Shown one piece after another: positions 11,036 to 21,725 of a stretch of DNA of 64,000 bases. The notes beneath the pieces were generated by a model. It did not search any database and was not told the DNA's origin. It was given only the letters and a program-made list of their open reading frames with translations. Numbering within the stretch: the stretch's first letter is position 1; every line of letters begins with the position of its first letter. The position numbers and the translations under genes were made by a program. Source of the stretch: Guyanagaster necrorhizus (taxonomy: Eukaryota > Basidiomycota > Agaricomycetes > Agaricales > Physalacriaceae); assembly GCF_019112545.1 (NCBI RefSeq), contig NW_025064944.1, forward strand, positions 116,998 to 180,997, written 5' to 3'.

Positions 11036-11891
11036 AGACCGCCGAGCATGTCAGAACGCGCAGGCGTCAAGTCCAGTAGACCATCGCGTATCCAAACATC
11101 CATACGATTTGGTTTCACGCTTGCTCTCTGTCCCGAACGATGAGCCTTCTGTTTCTGGGGAATTTTTGCATACGATGGGCCGTTCCTTGATACTCTCGGC
11201 GTCTCCTCGGTAGACCGCCATACGACGAAGGTCCCAGGGAAGCGCAGGGTACTCTGACGCACGTCATCGCGCCATACATCATCAGCTAAGATTGCTGTGA
11301 GGAAAGATTTTGGGGCTGTATCGATGAAAAGAAGACGCACTGAGGTGCTGGCTCCCGATGGCCAGGGGAGATTCCTGGCTAGCAAGAGGTTAGGATGATA
11401 GAAACAATACAGAACTCAGCCATTGAGACTGGCGAACGACGTCGACACTGACGCTTCCGCGGAGCCACTATGACGGCGGTATCTGCATCCTCTTTGGCTG
11501 CTGGATATTCCAGCTGGCTCAGAGTGAGCATATCGACTGATGATGAGCGCAGAATTGTTGAGACCGTCCACGTCGAGACAGACTGCAGGTATAGCTGAAA
11601 GTTCTCCTTCAGTTCCATGTGCATTTATACTGATAGCGATTTCGTATCACGCCCTCTACGACAACGAGCAAGATATCCCTGTGGTTCACCCTCTTGCTCT
11701 TCAAGTAAATCTCAGCAATTGCTTTATACAAAAAAAGAACGGCTGAGAGTGAGCGCTGTTGTCGTGGCAGAAGCAAAGGAAAGAGATCACGGCGGCAAAA
11801 CCCTCAAATTCACACGCCACAAGCGCGTTCCCGGGCCCCTAACGTCGTTTCATTTCATGCACAAATGATACCAATCTGACCAGTTTTCCCT
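11036..11891. other. Downstream flank of M1; part of the 3.7-kb segmental duplication
   Basis: The stretch aligns with 25450-26340, for example CTAGCAAGAGGTTAGGATGATAG versus its partner near 25860. It ends with a short version of the block that follows other family M genes (11745-11800, beginning GAGTGAGCGCTGTTGTCGT). The minus-strand ORF 11032-11385 is not conserved in frame, so no gene is called. Confidence 0.45.
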
Positions 11892-13229
11892 TTAAATGAA
11901 TCCTCCAAGAACCGTTGCGACGTCTTGACCGAAATAAGCGTGCGCGTAACCTGGAAAGGCTAATATAAGCCTAAATAGCCACCCTGAACAGATTCACTCA
12001 CTTGACGGATGTAAATTGTTGCTATCGAAAAGATCAGAAAACTAGCCAACAAACATAAATAAATCCTGCTCACCCCCAGAAGATATCTGGCGCATCTCCG
12101 TAGGTCGTCGCGTCTTCGAAACCATAGCAAGTGGGATCATCCAAAATCGCCGTAAACGCAGCGTTCGAGTCCCAGATCCAGGTCGTAACCTAAGTACGTT
12201 GACACTCAGCCCTCGATAAATACCCATTTCTGGTACACCTACATCACTATGGTTGGCTTTCAGAGAAGCCACACGAACCGTAAGCTTGCTGTTGAAGCCC
12301 TCGATCACAGACTTTTCCAGAGCTTGCGCTGATGTCGACTGAGCAAGCATCTACTTGCACAGAGGATCAATCAATACCGTCCCAAGATGGAACGCGCGAA
12401 AAGATTACCAACGGCGAACGATCAACTGGCGGAACGTTCACGAATAAAAAGTTCCTCGCCCCAACATCGCTGGGAGAATATCAGATCAGTAAGCTCTCCA
12501 TTGAAATATTTATACGAACTACTGTAGTCCAGTCAGATTAAGAGAATAAAAAAGATCTCAGAAAACCGACGCACGAATTGTTCAATAAGTGCAAAATATG
12601 CATCCAGTAGCGTATCAGAGAACCTTGTGGGAGCAGCATCTCAGTTAATTTTAAAAACCAGGAAAAATATGCGTACGCATCCCGATCACCTCCAAGGTAA
12701 TAACTATTCCCAATATCATTAATCCCTATCCAAACCGAAAACAGCGTGTTTGTGCTCTCCCACGGTGGCTCCCTCGTAAAGGCGTAGCTATCCAGAAACT
12801 CGTTGACCTGGTCAGTGAGCGACAAGACGGTAGGCTCGTAGGGCGCCACCAGCTCAGCAGAAATCGTAGCACCTAGTATCCCGAGTCAGCCAAGTTCGTA
12901 AAAACTATTTAGACTCGGATGCACCTCCGTACGCCAAGTTGTATGTCAGGACAAGAGAGGTGTTATCCACCGTCGTGACGTAGTCCACCCAGTTCTGGCC
13001 TCCGGTCGCTGTGTATCCTGGGTACGGAGGATTTCCGAGCGGGTTACCTACAGCTGGCTCCGTCCCATTGGTAATGAAGCCAGTTTGGGTGTACGAGTCG
13101 CCGCTGGATTACCGTTCAATTTGCGTATTAGATTTGGAGTAGCACGTACAAGCTGAACCAGTACTTCTGCGCGTTGACTTTTGCTGCCAGGAGGAGGAGG
13201 AGGAGATGGGGAAACGTGATGACGACCAC
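11892..13229 (-). CDS. CE16 family acetylesterase (GDSL type), secreted
   Basis: Carbohydrate esterase family 16 enzymes remove acetyl groups from plant cell-wall sugars. The minus strand shows a hydrophobic leader ([21 protein letters not shown]) and [13 protein letters not shown] with the nucleophile serine in GDS, split by a 46-nt intron (13104-13149). [20 protein letters not shown] and YNLAYGGA follow, then [12 protein letters not shown] with the block III Asn-Asp. Later come [30 protein letters not shown] and the C-terminal [21 protein letters not shown] with the catalytic His (HPS). At least six short introns are needed. Odd points: no in-frame ATG precedes the leader (GTG at 13229, TAA just upstream), and the donor after YFALIEQF is not canonical. 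It is either lightly damaged or has an unseen first exon. Confidence 0.8.
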
Positions 13230-13724
13230 GGCCTCTTCGAATTCTTATAAGAAATGTTAAAGATCATCGACCATCGATCATGTGGCGATACTCTTCCCGT
13301 GTTTCATCCGGACTGCTAACCGCCTGACTGATAGTTGACTCGTACGTATATCACACCAGTAGTATCCAAACCCCCGATAATCCATCGCTACCGGAATTAC
13401 GACGATGTTTATCCATCCTTGCCAGGCAGCTGGTCAACATATCAACGAGTGGAGGGTGGGCGAGAAGAAAGGTGCATCGAGGGTGCACATGGTAGATGAA
13501 GAAAGAATTCACCTGGAGATTCAGTTGGTGGCAAACCCGGGCCGGTACCATCGGCAGATGAGGTTAGGGTTCGGATGTAGCAGTGGCGCTGCTGGCGCAC
13601 TGGCAAAGCGAGTTGCCCTTGTGCCATATATTAGTTTCCAAGTTCTCTATCCACAGATGAAATGCTGGCGCCTTTTGCTTCTAATGCAGAAATATTTGAA
13701 CATAGACTCATGAAGGAAGTGGTA
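13230..13724. other. No gene recognised
   Basis: Overlapping ORFs on both strands (13405-13713 plus, 13442-13627 minus) have no recognisable domain. The sequence continues on the far side of the nested LTR insertion at 19667, so any gene here was split by it. Confidence 0.4.
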
Positions 13725-13729
13725 TACCA

Positions 13730-13855
13730 TGTTGGAGAATATCCACACAGCAGTACACCCCTTTGATCTTACTTACCTTATATATCTACCACCTCCTGTC
13801 TCTACTCAATCACTATAAAGCCTCACCGTGGTTACCTGTGTACCTCAGTTGTTTC
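13730..13855 (+). repeat. Older solo LTR, left part
   Basis: It begins TGTTGGAGAATATCC and is alignable to, but clearly diverged from, the Copia1 LTR. It is interrupted at 13855 by Copia1 and resumes at 19562. It is flanked by the 5-bp target duplication TACCA (13725-13729 and 19662-19666), so it was once a complete solo LTR of about 230 bp. Confidence 0.85.
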
Positions 13856-14173
13856 TGTTGGAGGATATCCATATGTTTCATCTTATCTTACTTTTGATCA
13901 CTTGCTTTATTTGCCTTATATATACTTACACCTCCTGTCGTTTCCCAATCACCTATATAGTCCAGCCATTCCTATCTGTATGCCTCAGTCACTTCACCCA
14001 CGTTGTGCCTGACTGAGGTATGTATATCCCTACTGTGCTTATGACTATGATACTTACATTCATTTGTAGATACTCACATATATTCTTCTGTCAATAGGTA
14101 CAGTAGACTCAATACAGTCGCTTCACCCACATTGTGCCCGACTGAGATACTCACATATATTCTTCTGTCAATA
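13856..14173 (+). repeat. Copia1 5' LTR (318 bp)
   Basis: It starts TGTTGGAGGATATCC and ends CTGTCAATA. The 3' half contains two copies of a sub-repeat built on ACTCACATATATTCTTCTGT and TTCACCCAC.TTGTG, a minisatellite-like structure shared with the other LTR. Confidence 0.9.
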
Positions 14174-14187
14174 GGTTATGAGGCCCC
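14174..14187 (+). other. Probable primer-binding site of Copia1
   Basis: GGTTATGAGGCCCC follows the 5' LTR directly, where copia elements carry the site for a tRNA primer. The matching tRNA was not identified. Confidence 0.45.
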
Positions 14188-14474
14188 ATTGCCTATAACT
14201 ACTCAGTCAAAAAGAATACGCAACGGAATTTCGACTTAACTTACCGCTTGAATTTATACCATACCACTACCCTCACCACTTTACACCACACCCCTAAACG
14301 ATGTTGTCAATGTCAGGAGTCACTATCCTCCCTGACATGAGTAGCCATTTCAATGGGAAGAACTATGCCTCATGAAAACTCTAACTTACTGAGTTACTGA
14401 AGGGAAAAGGCCTATGGGGATACATTGCAGGAACTACTGTCTGTCCTGCCATTCCCACCACCACTACCACAGCC

Positions 14475-15305
14475 ATGGCTACTACCACACCCCTCCCACC
14501 AGACCCTACTCCCATATACTCATCCTCTCCCTTGTATGATGAGTGGGTCTTTCATGATCAGCTCACCCACTCAAACATTGTCCTCAACGTTCTCAACCCC
14601 ATTGGTCTAGGGGTCAAGACTGATGGAATGGCAAAGGAATGCTGGGACTCCATTGCTGCAGAACACGCAAAGAAAATAGATATGGCCCTTTCCGAGGCTG
14701 AGGCATTGCTGAATGTGGCGAAGTTTGACAGGAATAGTGATATCAATATCCACATCGCTGACCTGCACATGAAACGACGAGCTGTGAATGACCTTCAAAC
14801 CACAGCATTGAGTGATCAGGAGTTCAAAGGAATAATTATTCACTCAATAATCCTGACTGATCACTGGATGCCTATCCTCCCAAGTTTATACGGCATGCCA
14901 ACATCCTCTGATGTGTTTTCCTATCTCCAAACCCATGCCGCCATGCTTCGTGCAGTGGGTAAAGGTCCTGCCAACTCTCAAGCACTTGCGGCTGGAGTCA
15001 GAACCTCTGTCGTGGTATGTGGATGTCGCAATCCAGATTGCAAGGCCCATGATAAGACTAGGCACACCACCAAAAATTGTTATTGGCCAGGAGGGGGAAA
15101 GGAGAGACAATTTCCTGCCAACTTCAGCCGACCTCACCATGCAAACCAGGCAATCTCGAACACCACAGCCGATACTACAAGGCATTTTGTACTTGCTGTG
15201 CATGCTACTACAGTGGAAGCCGATTGTGATAATGATGGCATTGTAATTGAGGATGGCAGCACTGGCGAGAGGATATATGAGTGGAATGGTACCCATTCCT
15301 TCTAG
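14475..15305 (+). CDS. gag: Copia1 Gag (276 aa open frame)
   Basis: This nucleocapsid precursor packages element RNA into virus-like particles in the cytoplasm. The open frame has the copia gag middle domain (AKECWDSIAAEHAKK, then SEAEALLNVAKF and ADLHMKRRAVNDL). Near residues 185-205 there is a CCHC-type zinc knuckle variant, CRNPDCKAHDKTRHTTKNCYWPG, which extends at its C side into a glycine-rich segment. The ATG follows a leader without other starts. The frame ends before the protease, which is in another ORF; a stop or shift between them fits decay rather than designed frameshifting. It is the only long intact frame of the element. Confidence 0.85.
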   Translation: MATTTPLPPDPTPIYSSSPLYDEWVFHDQLTHSNIVLNVLNPIGLGVKTDGMAKECWDSIAAEHAKKIDMALSEAEALLNVAKFDRNSDINIHIADLHMKRRAVNDLQTTALSDQEFKGIIIHSIILTDHWMPILPSLYGMPTSSDVFSYLQTHAAMLRAVGKGPANSQALAAGVRTSVVVCGCRNPDCKAHDKTRHTTKNCYWPGGGKERQFPANFSRPHHANQAISNTTADTTRHFVLAVHATTVEADCDNDGIVIEDGSTGERIYEWNGTHSF

Positions 15306-15335
15306 CGCTGAGATGAAACAGAGAGCAGCACTATA

Positions 15336-15893
15336 TTGATGTCGAAGGTTGAAGAAGAGACAGACCTTGAAATGCCTCCTCTCACTGACATCGATGACTC
15401 TGATGATGAAGACATTGCTGGAGATGATGAGATACCTTCTGTCAAGAGTATAGACACTAGCAAGGCCAATATTAAGAATGTAGGACACTTTATATGTGAG
15501 GCTGACCCTGCTACAACAGTCTTTGTCATGACTATATTTGAAGGCCATACCTCAGCCATCACTCTAACCTTTATGGATTCTGATATGAGTGACTACTTCT
15601 TCAGGAATCGTGATGACTTCACAGAGTACATGCCAGTAGCTTTCCATACTGGCTCATCTACAGTTGAGGGAAAGGGAATGTTCGAGATCCTGGGCCAGAG
15701 TACAGCAATAAAGATCTTCAGACTGAATAGAAGAGATGTTAAGCTCACCTTCAAAAATGCCTTGCATTCACCTTCACTCGCCACAAATCTCATCTCCATA
15801 AGTGCCTTAGACAAGGCTGGATTGTCAACTGTGTTCTCTGATGGCTGTGCAGTTGTCCAGGATAAGTCTGGTAAAGAGATCTTTGCTGGGTGA
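15336..15893 (+). pseudogene. Copia1 protease region
   Basis: An acidic leader is followed by the retropepsin-like segment of copia Pol: FMDSDMSDYFFRNRDDFTEYMPV, then ILGQSTAIKIF and the family's LHSPSLATNLISISAL. The catalytic Asp-Ser/Thr-Gly reads DSD, so the glycine is replaced. The frame ends at TGA (15891-15893) in a context expected to be CGA, with a TAA shortly after. Confidence 0.75.
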
Positions 15894-15941
15894 GGCTCGG
15901 ATGGCATGTATGTGCTGGATGCTGCACCTAGCCCCTAAGCT

Positions 15942-16818
15942 ATGGCATCCTGCTCATCTCCCACTTCGCTGAGTACTTGGCACCATCGTTTTGTCCACAT
16001 GAGCCCTGCAAAAATCAAGGAGATGGCATCAAAAAGACTGGTGGATGGCTTAGAAATTACCTCAGAGTCTATCCAGAGACACTGCGAGAACTGTATTCTA
16101 GCGAGACATGCTCACTGTTCCTTTGATGAGCCCACTGATCCCAACGTTGATCCACTGGAGCTTGTTGCAACAGATATGTGGGGACCATCTTGAATGGCAT
16201 CACTGAGTGGAAAGACTTATATGATGATATTCATCGATAGTGGTACATCATTCAAGGCAGAGGAATTCCTGGCAGACAAAGCAGATGATACTACTGTGGC
16301 TGCTTTTGACAGATACAGGTGCATGGCTGAGACTCAGACTGGCTGAAAGCTTAAGCATATATGTGCTGATCATGCTTTTGCAGGGGTAAAGTGGAAACAA
16401 TATTGCGAGGAGCATGGGATCATCCTGGAATTAACTGCACCCCACTCATCAGCCCAGAATGGATTAGCTGAACATGCCCTACGCACCACCATGGAGGATA
16501 CAAGAGCTCTACTAAGTGACTCTGGCCTCGCCGACCACTACTGGGCTGAGGCTGCCTCTATGTCAATCTTCACGTGAAATCTTGTTCCTTCGAGTTGCCA
16601 TCCTGGAGTGGTACCAGCAGAGGGTTTCTCGAAGTGACGACAGAATGTGAGATTTTTACAAGTGTTTGGATCCACTTGCTGGGCAAAGAAACCTATAGCT
16701 GGTGGGGTTTTAGTAGATGGCAGAAGCAAACTCAATGATCAATCAAAGAAATGCACTTTTCTGGGATACTCAGGGTCCAATTACCATGTTGTTAGACTCA
16801 AACCCCATGTGACTATTA
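15942..16818 (+). pseudogene. Copia1 integrase
   Basis: The element-encoded integrase inserts cDNA into the genome. The zinc-binding HHCC module is visible (WHHRFVHMSP, then CENCILARHAHC). The catalytic core aspartates are in ATDMWGPS and ADHAFAG, and the glutamate in NGLAEHALRTTMEDTRALL. The motif CTFLGYSGSNYHVVRL follows. In-frame stops occur after MWGPS, after TQTG and after SIFT. The 501-bp insert interrupts the segment that leads to DVIFDEG. Confidence 0.85.
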
Positions 16819-16825
16819 ACATGTG

Positions 16826-17326
16826 ATGATAAACCGATTGAACCTCGCACTTCGGGTTAAACAATCAGAGTCCACCGAATGTCAATGATGTCGATGTGGG
16901 TCAAGGCTCGCAAGTAGTAAGAGCTCGAGAGTAGTTTGGTGAAGATAAACTTTAGTTCGAGACTGGAGTATTACAGCGACGACTGCTCTACTTATATACT
17001 GTTTTGTTATCTAGCTGTTACTGCTGCGGTTACCAATCTCTCCACAAAAACTATTGTCCTGCTGTGTGCTGTTACTGCTGCGCCGCAGTTGAGAAACAAA
17101 AGGAGCATTGTCTCTCTCTTCACAGCACACAGCAGCACAGTATGACCAGGACTGACTTGGATTGCTGACTAAGCTTTCCCACAGTCCCAACTGGGTTGCT
17201 GAGCTAAGTGTTCCCACGGTTCTAAGTGCTGGCCTAAGTGCCCTGACTAAGCAAAGATAGGGGTCATTTCCGGGAAAAAGAAAAAGAAAATGGAAAAATC
17301 GTAACACATGTACTTGATCAATCGGG
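16826..17326. mobile_element. 501-bp non-autonomous insertion inside Copia1
   Basis: Bounded by exact 7-bp repeats ACATGTG (16819-16825 and 17327-17333). Near its ends it has short inverted sequences CCGATTGA and TCAATCGG. It contains many CpGs, unlike Copia1, and splits the pol frame between HVTI and DVIFDEG. An internal inverted repeat CTGCTGTGTGCTG / CAGCACACAGCAG is present. No protein is encoded. A small DNA transposon or a solo LTR are both possible. Confidence 0.6.
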
Positions 17327-17780
17327 ACATGTGTTTGTGTCTTGTGATGTCATCTTTGATGAAGGACCAGTGCACTGAAGTGTGAGTGTAGGAGAGATGG
17401 AGGACGAATCTGCACTCACCACTTCTACTCATACCGAGATGCCTATGCCAACTGAGCCAACCGAGCAAATGCCAGATGCTCCCACAGAACCAACTCTTCA
17501 CTGATCAATGCACTTAATGCGTCTCAGTGCTGATGCTGCCGAATCTCTGATGTCAAAGCAACGAGAGGCTGAGACTCATACAAGTGAAAATGACTGGGCA
17601 ACCAACAGCAAACAGCCACATGCTTCAATGGCTTCTGGTAATCCACCTGATCCATACATCTCATGAAATCATCAAGATGCACTGCGTGTTGATGAAGAGC
17701 GATAGAAGGCAGCTATGGATGTGGAATACCAAATGCATATGATGAAGCATACGTGAGACCTAGTCGACAGACCGGTAGGT

Positions 17781-19223
17781 GTGAACATGATGGATTGTAA
17801 ATGGGTCTATGGTATGAAATGGAATGGCGATGGTAACTGGATCAGAGACAAGGTGAGGCTCGTTGGAAAGGGCTATACTCAACAGTATGGACTCGACTAT
17901 AATGACACTTGGGCTGTGGTGATCCATCTTGAATCTATACAGATGTCGGCTGCTGTTGCAGCAAAGCTCGATCTTGTCCTATGGCAAGTGGACTTTGTTT
18001 TGGCATACTTGAATAGTGAGACAAAAGAAGACATCTATATACGTCAGCTCCCAGGGTATATAGTCGAAGGACAAGAGGATAAGATGTGCAAACTTGTCCA
18101 TACTATTTATAGGACTATGCAGGGTGGTCATGATTGGTTTGAGACACTTGGGAAAACCTACGAAGACCTTGAATATCATGCATCGAAGGCAGACCCATGT
18201 GTATGCACCATTGGCAAGCCTGGAGATGAGTATACCATCACAGACACTTACACTGACGATGTGTGGGAAGCATCGTCGACTACAGAGGAGGTGAGCTGAC
18301 GGAAGAAGGAATTAGAGGAGAAATGGGAGCTCACCGATATGGGAGAGAACCATTATTTTCTGGGGATGAAGATTGAACAAGACCTTGAGGCTGGCACCAT
18401 CATCTTCTCGCAGCATCCATATTGGGAGAATGTATTTTTGGATTTTAACCTTGGATACGTATGATCACGGACCACCCTCCTACCTGTTGGAATCGTACTC
18501 GACATGTCACAGTCTCCGAATACCCAAGCAGAGAAGGACGCTATGGAAAGATTCCCATACTGACGACTGCTAGGCTGCGTTATGTGGGGACAGCTTGCAA
18601 CTTGTTCCGACTTGTGCTTTCCTGTGAGCCTGCTCACTCGCTTCCAGTCTAACCCAGGAATAGAGCACTGAAAAGCATTAATACATGTCCTTGGGTATAT
18701 AAAAGAGACAATAGACCTTGGTATCTCCTTCTCGTGTGAGCAGCTGTTAACACCTGTTGGATTTGTAGATGCGGACTATGAGGGTTGTAGGGACATGACT
18801 TGTTCGATGTCTGGCTACGTCTTCACTATGGCGGGTGGTCCGATTTGCTAGAGCTCAAAGCATCAGGCTACCATCACCTTGTCCATTGTTGAGGCTGAAT
18901 ACATTTCTCTTATTCATATGGTGCAACAGATGATGTGGATATTGTCTTAGATGGATGAGGTCCAACTACCTCAGCCTTGCCCTGGTGTATTGTATGGTGA
19001 CAACCAGGGTGCTGTAGCATTAACAACAAACACATGGTCCCATCAGAAAGTCAAGCATATCTGCATTCGAGAGCATTTCATTAGAGAGCTCATGAAGGAT
19101 GGTGAATTATATGTCAAGTTTGTTCAAGGGAATGCAAACCCTGCAGATATGTTCACCAAGCCCTTGCCTCATGATACGCACAATAGTTACCTCGAGATGC
19201 TCAACATTATCCCAGTAGATTGA
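17781..19223 (+). pseudogene. Copia1 reverse transcriptase and RNase H
   Basis: This part copies element RNA into DNA and removes the RNA strand. The RT begins CKWVYGMKWNGDGNW and continues KVRLVGKGYTQQYGLDYNDTWA. The DFVLAYLNSE segment holds the first aspartate pair region, and YTDDVW is the YVDD box. GENHYFLGMKIEQD follows. RNase H pieces are VGFVDADYEGC, then VEAEYISL, GVLYGDNQGAVAL and VKHICIREHFIRE. The last block is an open frame at 18951-19223. Stops and frame changes separate the blocks. Confidence 0.88.
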
Positions 19224-19238
19224 ATGGATATGGGAGAG

Positions 19239-19556
19239 TGTTGGAGGATATCCATATGTTTCATCTTATCTTACTTTTGATCACTTGCTCTATTTGCCTT
19301 ATATATACTTACACCTCCTGTCGTTTCCTGATCATCTATATAGTCCAGCCATTCCTATCTGTATGCCTCAGTCGCTTCACCCACGTTGTGTCTGACTGAG
19401 GTATGTATATCCCTACTGTGCTTATGACTATGATACTTACATTCGTTCATAGATACTCACATATATTCTTCTGTCAATAGGTATAGTAGACTCAATACAG
19501 TCGCTTCACCCATGTTGTGTCCGACTGAGATACTCACATATATTCTTCTGTTAATA
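19239..19556 (+). repeat. Copia1 3' LTR (318 bp)
   Basis: Same length and ends as the 5' LTR (TGTTGGAGG...TTAATA), with a modest number of substitutions, mostly C/T and G/A. The flanking GTTTC completes the target duplication. Confidence 0.9.
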
Positions 19557-19561
19557 GTTTC

Positions 19562-19661
19562 GCTATTGTTGCACCCTACTGAGGTACATATACCTTACAG
19601 TGTTTGCTTATCATATTACTCACTCTCATTTACAGTACTTACATATATTCTTCTGTTATTA
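19562..19661 (+). repeat. Older solo LTR, right part
   Basis: It continues the LTR interrupted at 13855: GCTATTGTTGCACCCTACTG corresponds to the TTCACCCACGTTGTGCCTGACTG region of Copia1. It ends TTCTGTTATTA and is followed by TACCA, the second half of the outer target duplication. Confidence 0.85.
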
Positions 19662-19666
19662 TACCA

Positions 19667-20763
19667 GGATAGGCACTAATTGCCCTGATATTTTGCTGAT
19701 ATTTACTTCTACCAGGTATGTTGATGACTCGGAGCAATTGTACATGCTCCAACTTGACTATGTGTGCTCGTTACTGAATGCAGGGCTGTTGTGGTCTACC
19801 TTTATTATGCACCCTCTTATCGTTTATGGAGGACTTATGGAACGTGTTAAACATGCTAAAAACAGCTCTACGCGCCAGATTTACTACTGGTTCGGTATAT
19901 GGAAATTGGTGTTGCGGCTTGGTGTTGTCCTGACCAACAGGCAGGCATCTAATTTGACACAAAAAGGACATCTTTCAACAATTCGGAGTATATTCCTTTC
20001 GGTATCTCTATTAGCAAATGACAAGTTCAATCAACCAGACTGGCCACGACGGTTCTATGGTAGGTGTGTTCATCCTTCCCTACTTGTGTGTGTGCCTGTT
20101 CTCAGCCCATTGACATATCAGGACTTGCATTTCTGATGGTCTCTACAACTCAGACTCAGATGGGCATTGCCTCTTAAGGCTCATGGCACAACATATACTC
20201 CAACTGAGTACTACTTCTTCACCCCACCACGGACCATGAACACAGGCAAAACGCAGACATGGAATACAGGCAAAACAGGTGATTACTGACTATCTTTCTA
20301 CCCACTCGAGGTTTGTCAATTGTAGCTTATGCCTAAAGACACAACATTTTTCCCCAAGTCTTGACCTGCCTTGCTTCAAGAATATTTGCCACCATTGGCA
20401 GGGCTGTACAGATGATTATCTAGATTTGGACTCAAATCGTTGGGCTGATAAATTTCCTGAAAGTGCATGCATGGTCCTAGGGTCGAAGAAATGCATGATC
20501 TTAACCCACTGCAGGTCCTGTAGATAATAGATCATAATTATGGAACACCTGTTATCTCATCTCCACTTCGTCTGCCATCTGACTCCATGCTCTTCTCTAA
20601 GTCTAATCTCAAGCAAAAAGAGTCCATTTGAGTGTCACCTGGGTTGATTGCATGATTCCTGAACCGAAGCGATGACATGGTGCTTCCTCCGCTCTGGGAC
20701 TTGTAATTATAGGTATAATTCCCTTAAACTATTAAAGTCAAAATGGTAAGCCTGAAATAGATA
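19667..20763. other. No gene recognised
   Basis: The sequence is CpG-poor but not CpG-free, with a 178-codon plus frame (19600-20136) that begins inside the old LTR and has no domain. The frame at 20279-20527 is also unrecognised. The target locus of the older LTR continues here. Confidence 0.35.
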
Positions 20764-21725
20764 CTAGAATGCAATTACCCTCATCTTGTCAGCTACCAAG
20801 AATAAATAATCCCTGACTGGGTTGTTGTTGCAAACTTCAAACACCAAGAGAATAACTATTAATGCAGAGTAAAGAGTAGCAGAGTCTACGATGACCTCTA
20901 TAATTCTGCGATATGTGCGGAACCCTTCCATGATGCTGCTGACTTTGAGGATGCGGTAAATAATGAAAATCATGCACCATAGTAGGGTAGCCAATATGAG
21001 TGAAGTGTAAAGCACAGCCCAGTCGACGGAGTTCAGCATGTAAAGATCCGATGGATCTGGTACCTTGTAGAAAACATTATTGTAGAGTATAATTCTTCTA
21101 CTGACTAGATGTGCAGAGATGAGTTGCAGGTAATAGATTTATCCAAATCCTATGTGACAGACTTACTGAGCGCCAAAGTAGTAAAGAAAGAAAACATCAT
21201 GCCAAAGTGGCATCTGCCAGGAGAGTGCTCAAAGCAGCATCAATATTCTCTATCAACATCATTGGCATGGATTCATGCAAGTAGGCATCGTATGTCGTCC
21301 AGAAGTTTTGCCCACATGCAATGAAATATTGGCTACACTGCATCCACAAGCAGTAAAGGTCAAAAGTTGTCACAGCATATAAGAGTAGGATGATGGCAAT
21401 GAAGAAGCATGGCCTATGAGAATTTCTGTAGATTTTGCCCGAAACTAGACAGAATTTCAACTTGTTAGAAAGGAACAACATTAGTAACTTAGAGTAACTC
21501 ATGAACCAAGCGTCCACATCATTACAACCACTACTCCTGTGTAAAATCCTTGGAACGGCTTGAGTCATGGATAGTTAACTGAAGCAGACTGACTCTCTGA
21601 CCATGTAACAATGCATACATGACCGTTTCGTTCAATGCTCTATCCAGAAATAGGCAGATGTCCTTGACCTCGCTGTTGGTTAATTCCGGGATAGTAGTCT
21701 CAGTACTATCGATTCTGGAGAACAT
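20764..21725 (-). pseudogene. Multi-pass membrane protein of the Agaricomycete 7-TM-like family, copy A
   Basis: This family is common in mushroom genomes and has no assigned role. On the minus strand the start is MFSRIDSTETTIPELTNSEV, with FLDRALNETVMYALLHG before an intron. Then come a membrane segment (FFIAIILLLYAVTTFDLY), FWTTYDAY and AALSTLLADATL. The last exon carries NSVDWAVLYTSLILATLLWCMIFIIY and SATLYSALIVILLVFEV, two further membrane helices. The segment after ADATL that reads IWRCWLVW in the paralogue at 57.4-58.5 kb could not be found. The protein C-terminus is also short. It is therefore probably decayed. Functional annotation is not possible. Confidence 0.6.

Larger units (their letters stand above)
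13856..19556 (+). mobile_element. Ty1/copia LTR retrotransposon Copia1 (5,701 bp)
   Basis: Two LTRs of exactly 318 bp bound gag, protease, integrase, reverse transcriptase and RNase H in copia order. The target-site duplication is GTTTC (13851-13855 and 19557-19561). A polypurine tract (TGGGAGAG, 19231-19238) precedes the 3' LTR. The open frames are broken by stops, many of them TGA at places expected to be CGA, and the internal region carries a 501-bp insert. It is therefore inactive, though its LTRs remain closely similar. Confidence 0.93.

Noticed and set aside
14886..15548. 220-codon ORF antisense to Copia1 gag/protease
   Set aside because: It lies opposite recognised retrotransposon coding sequence and has no domain.
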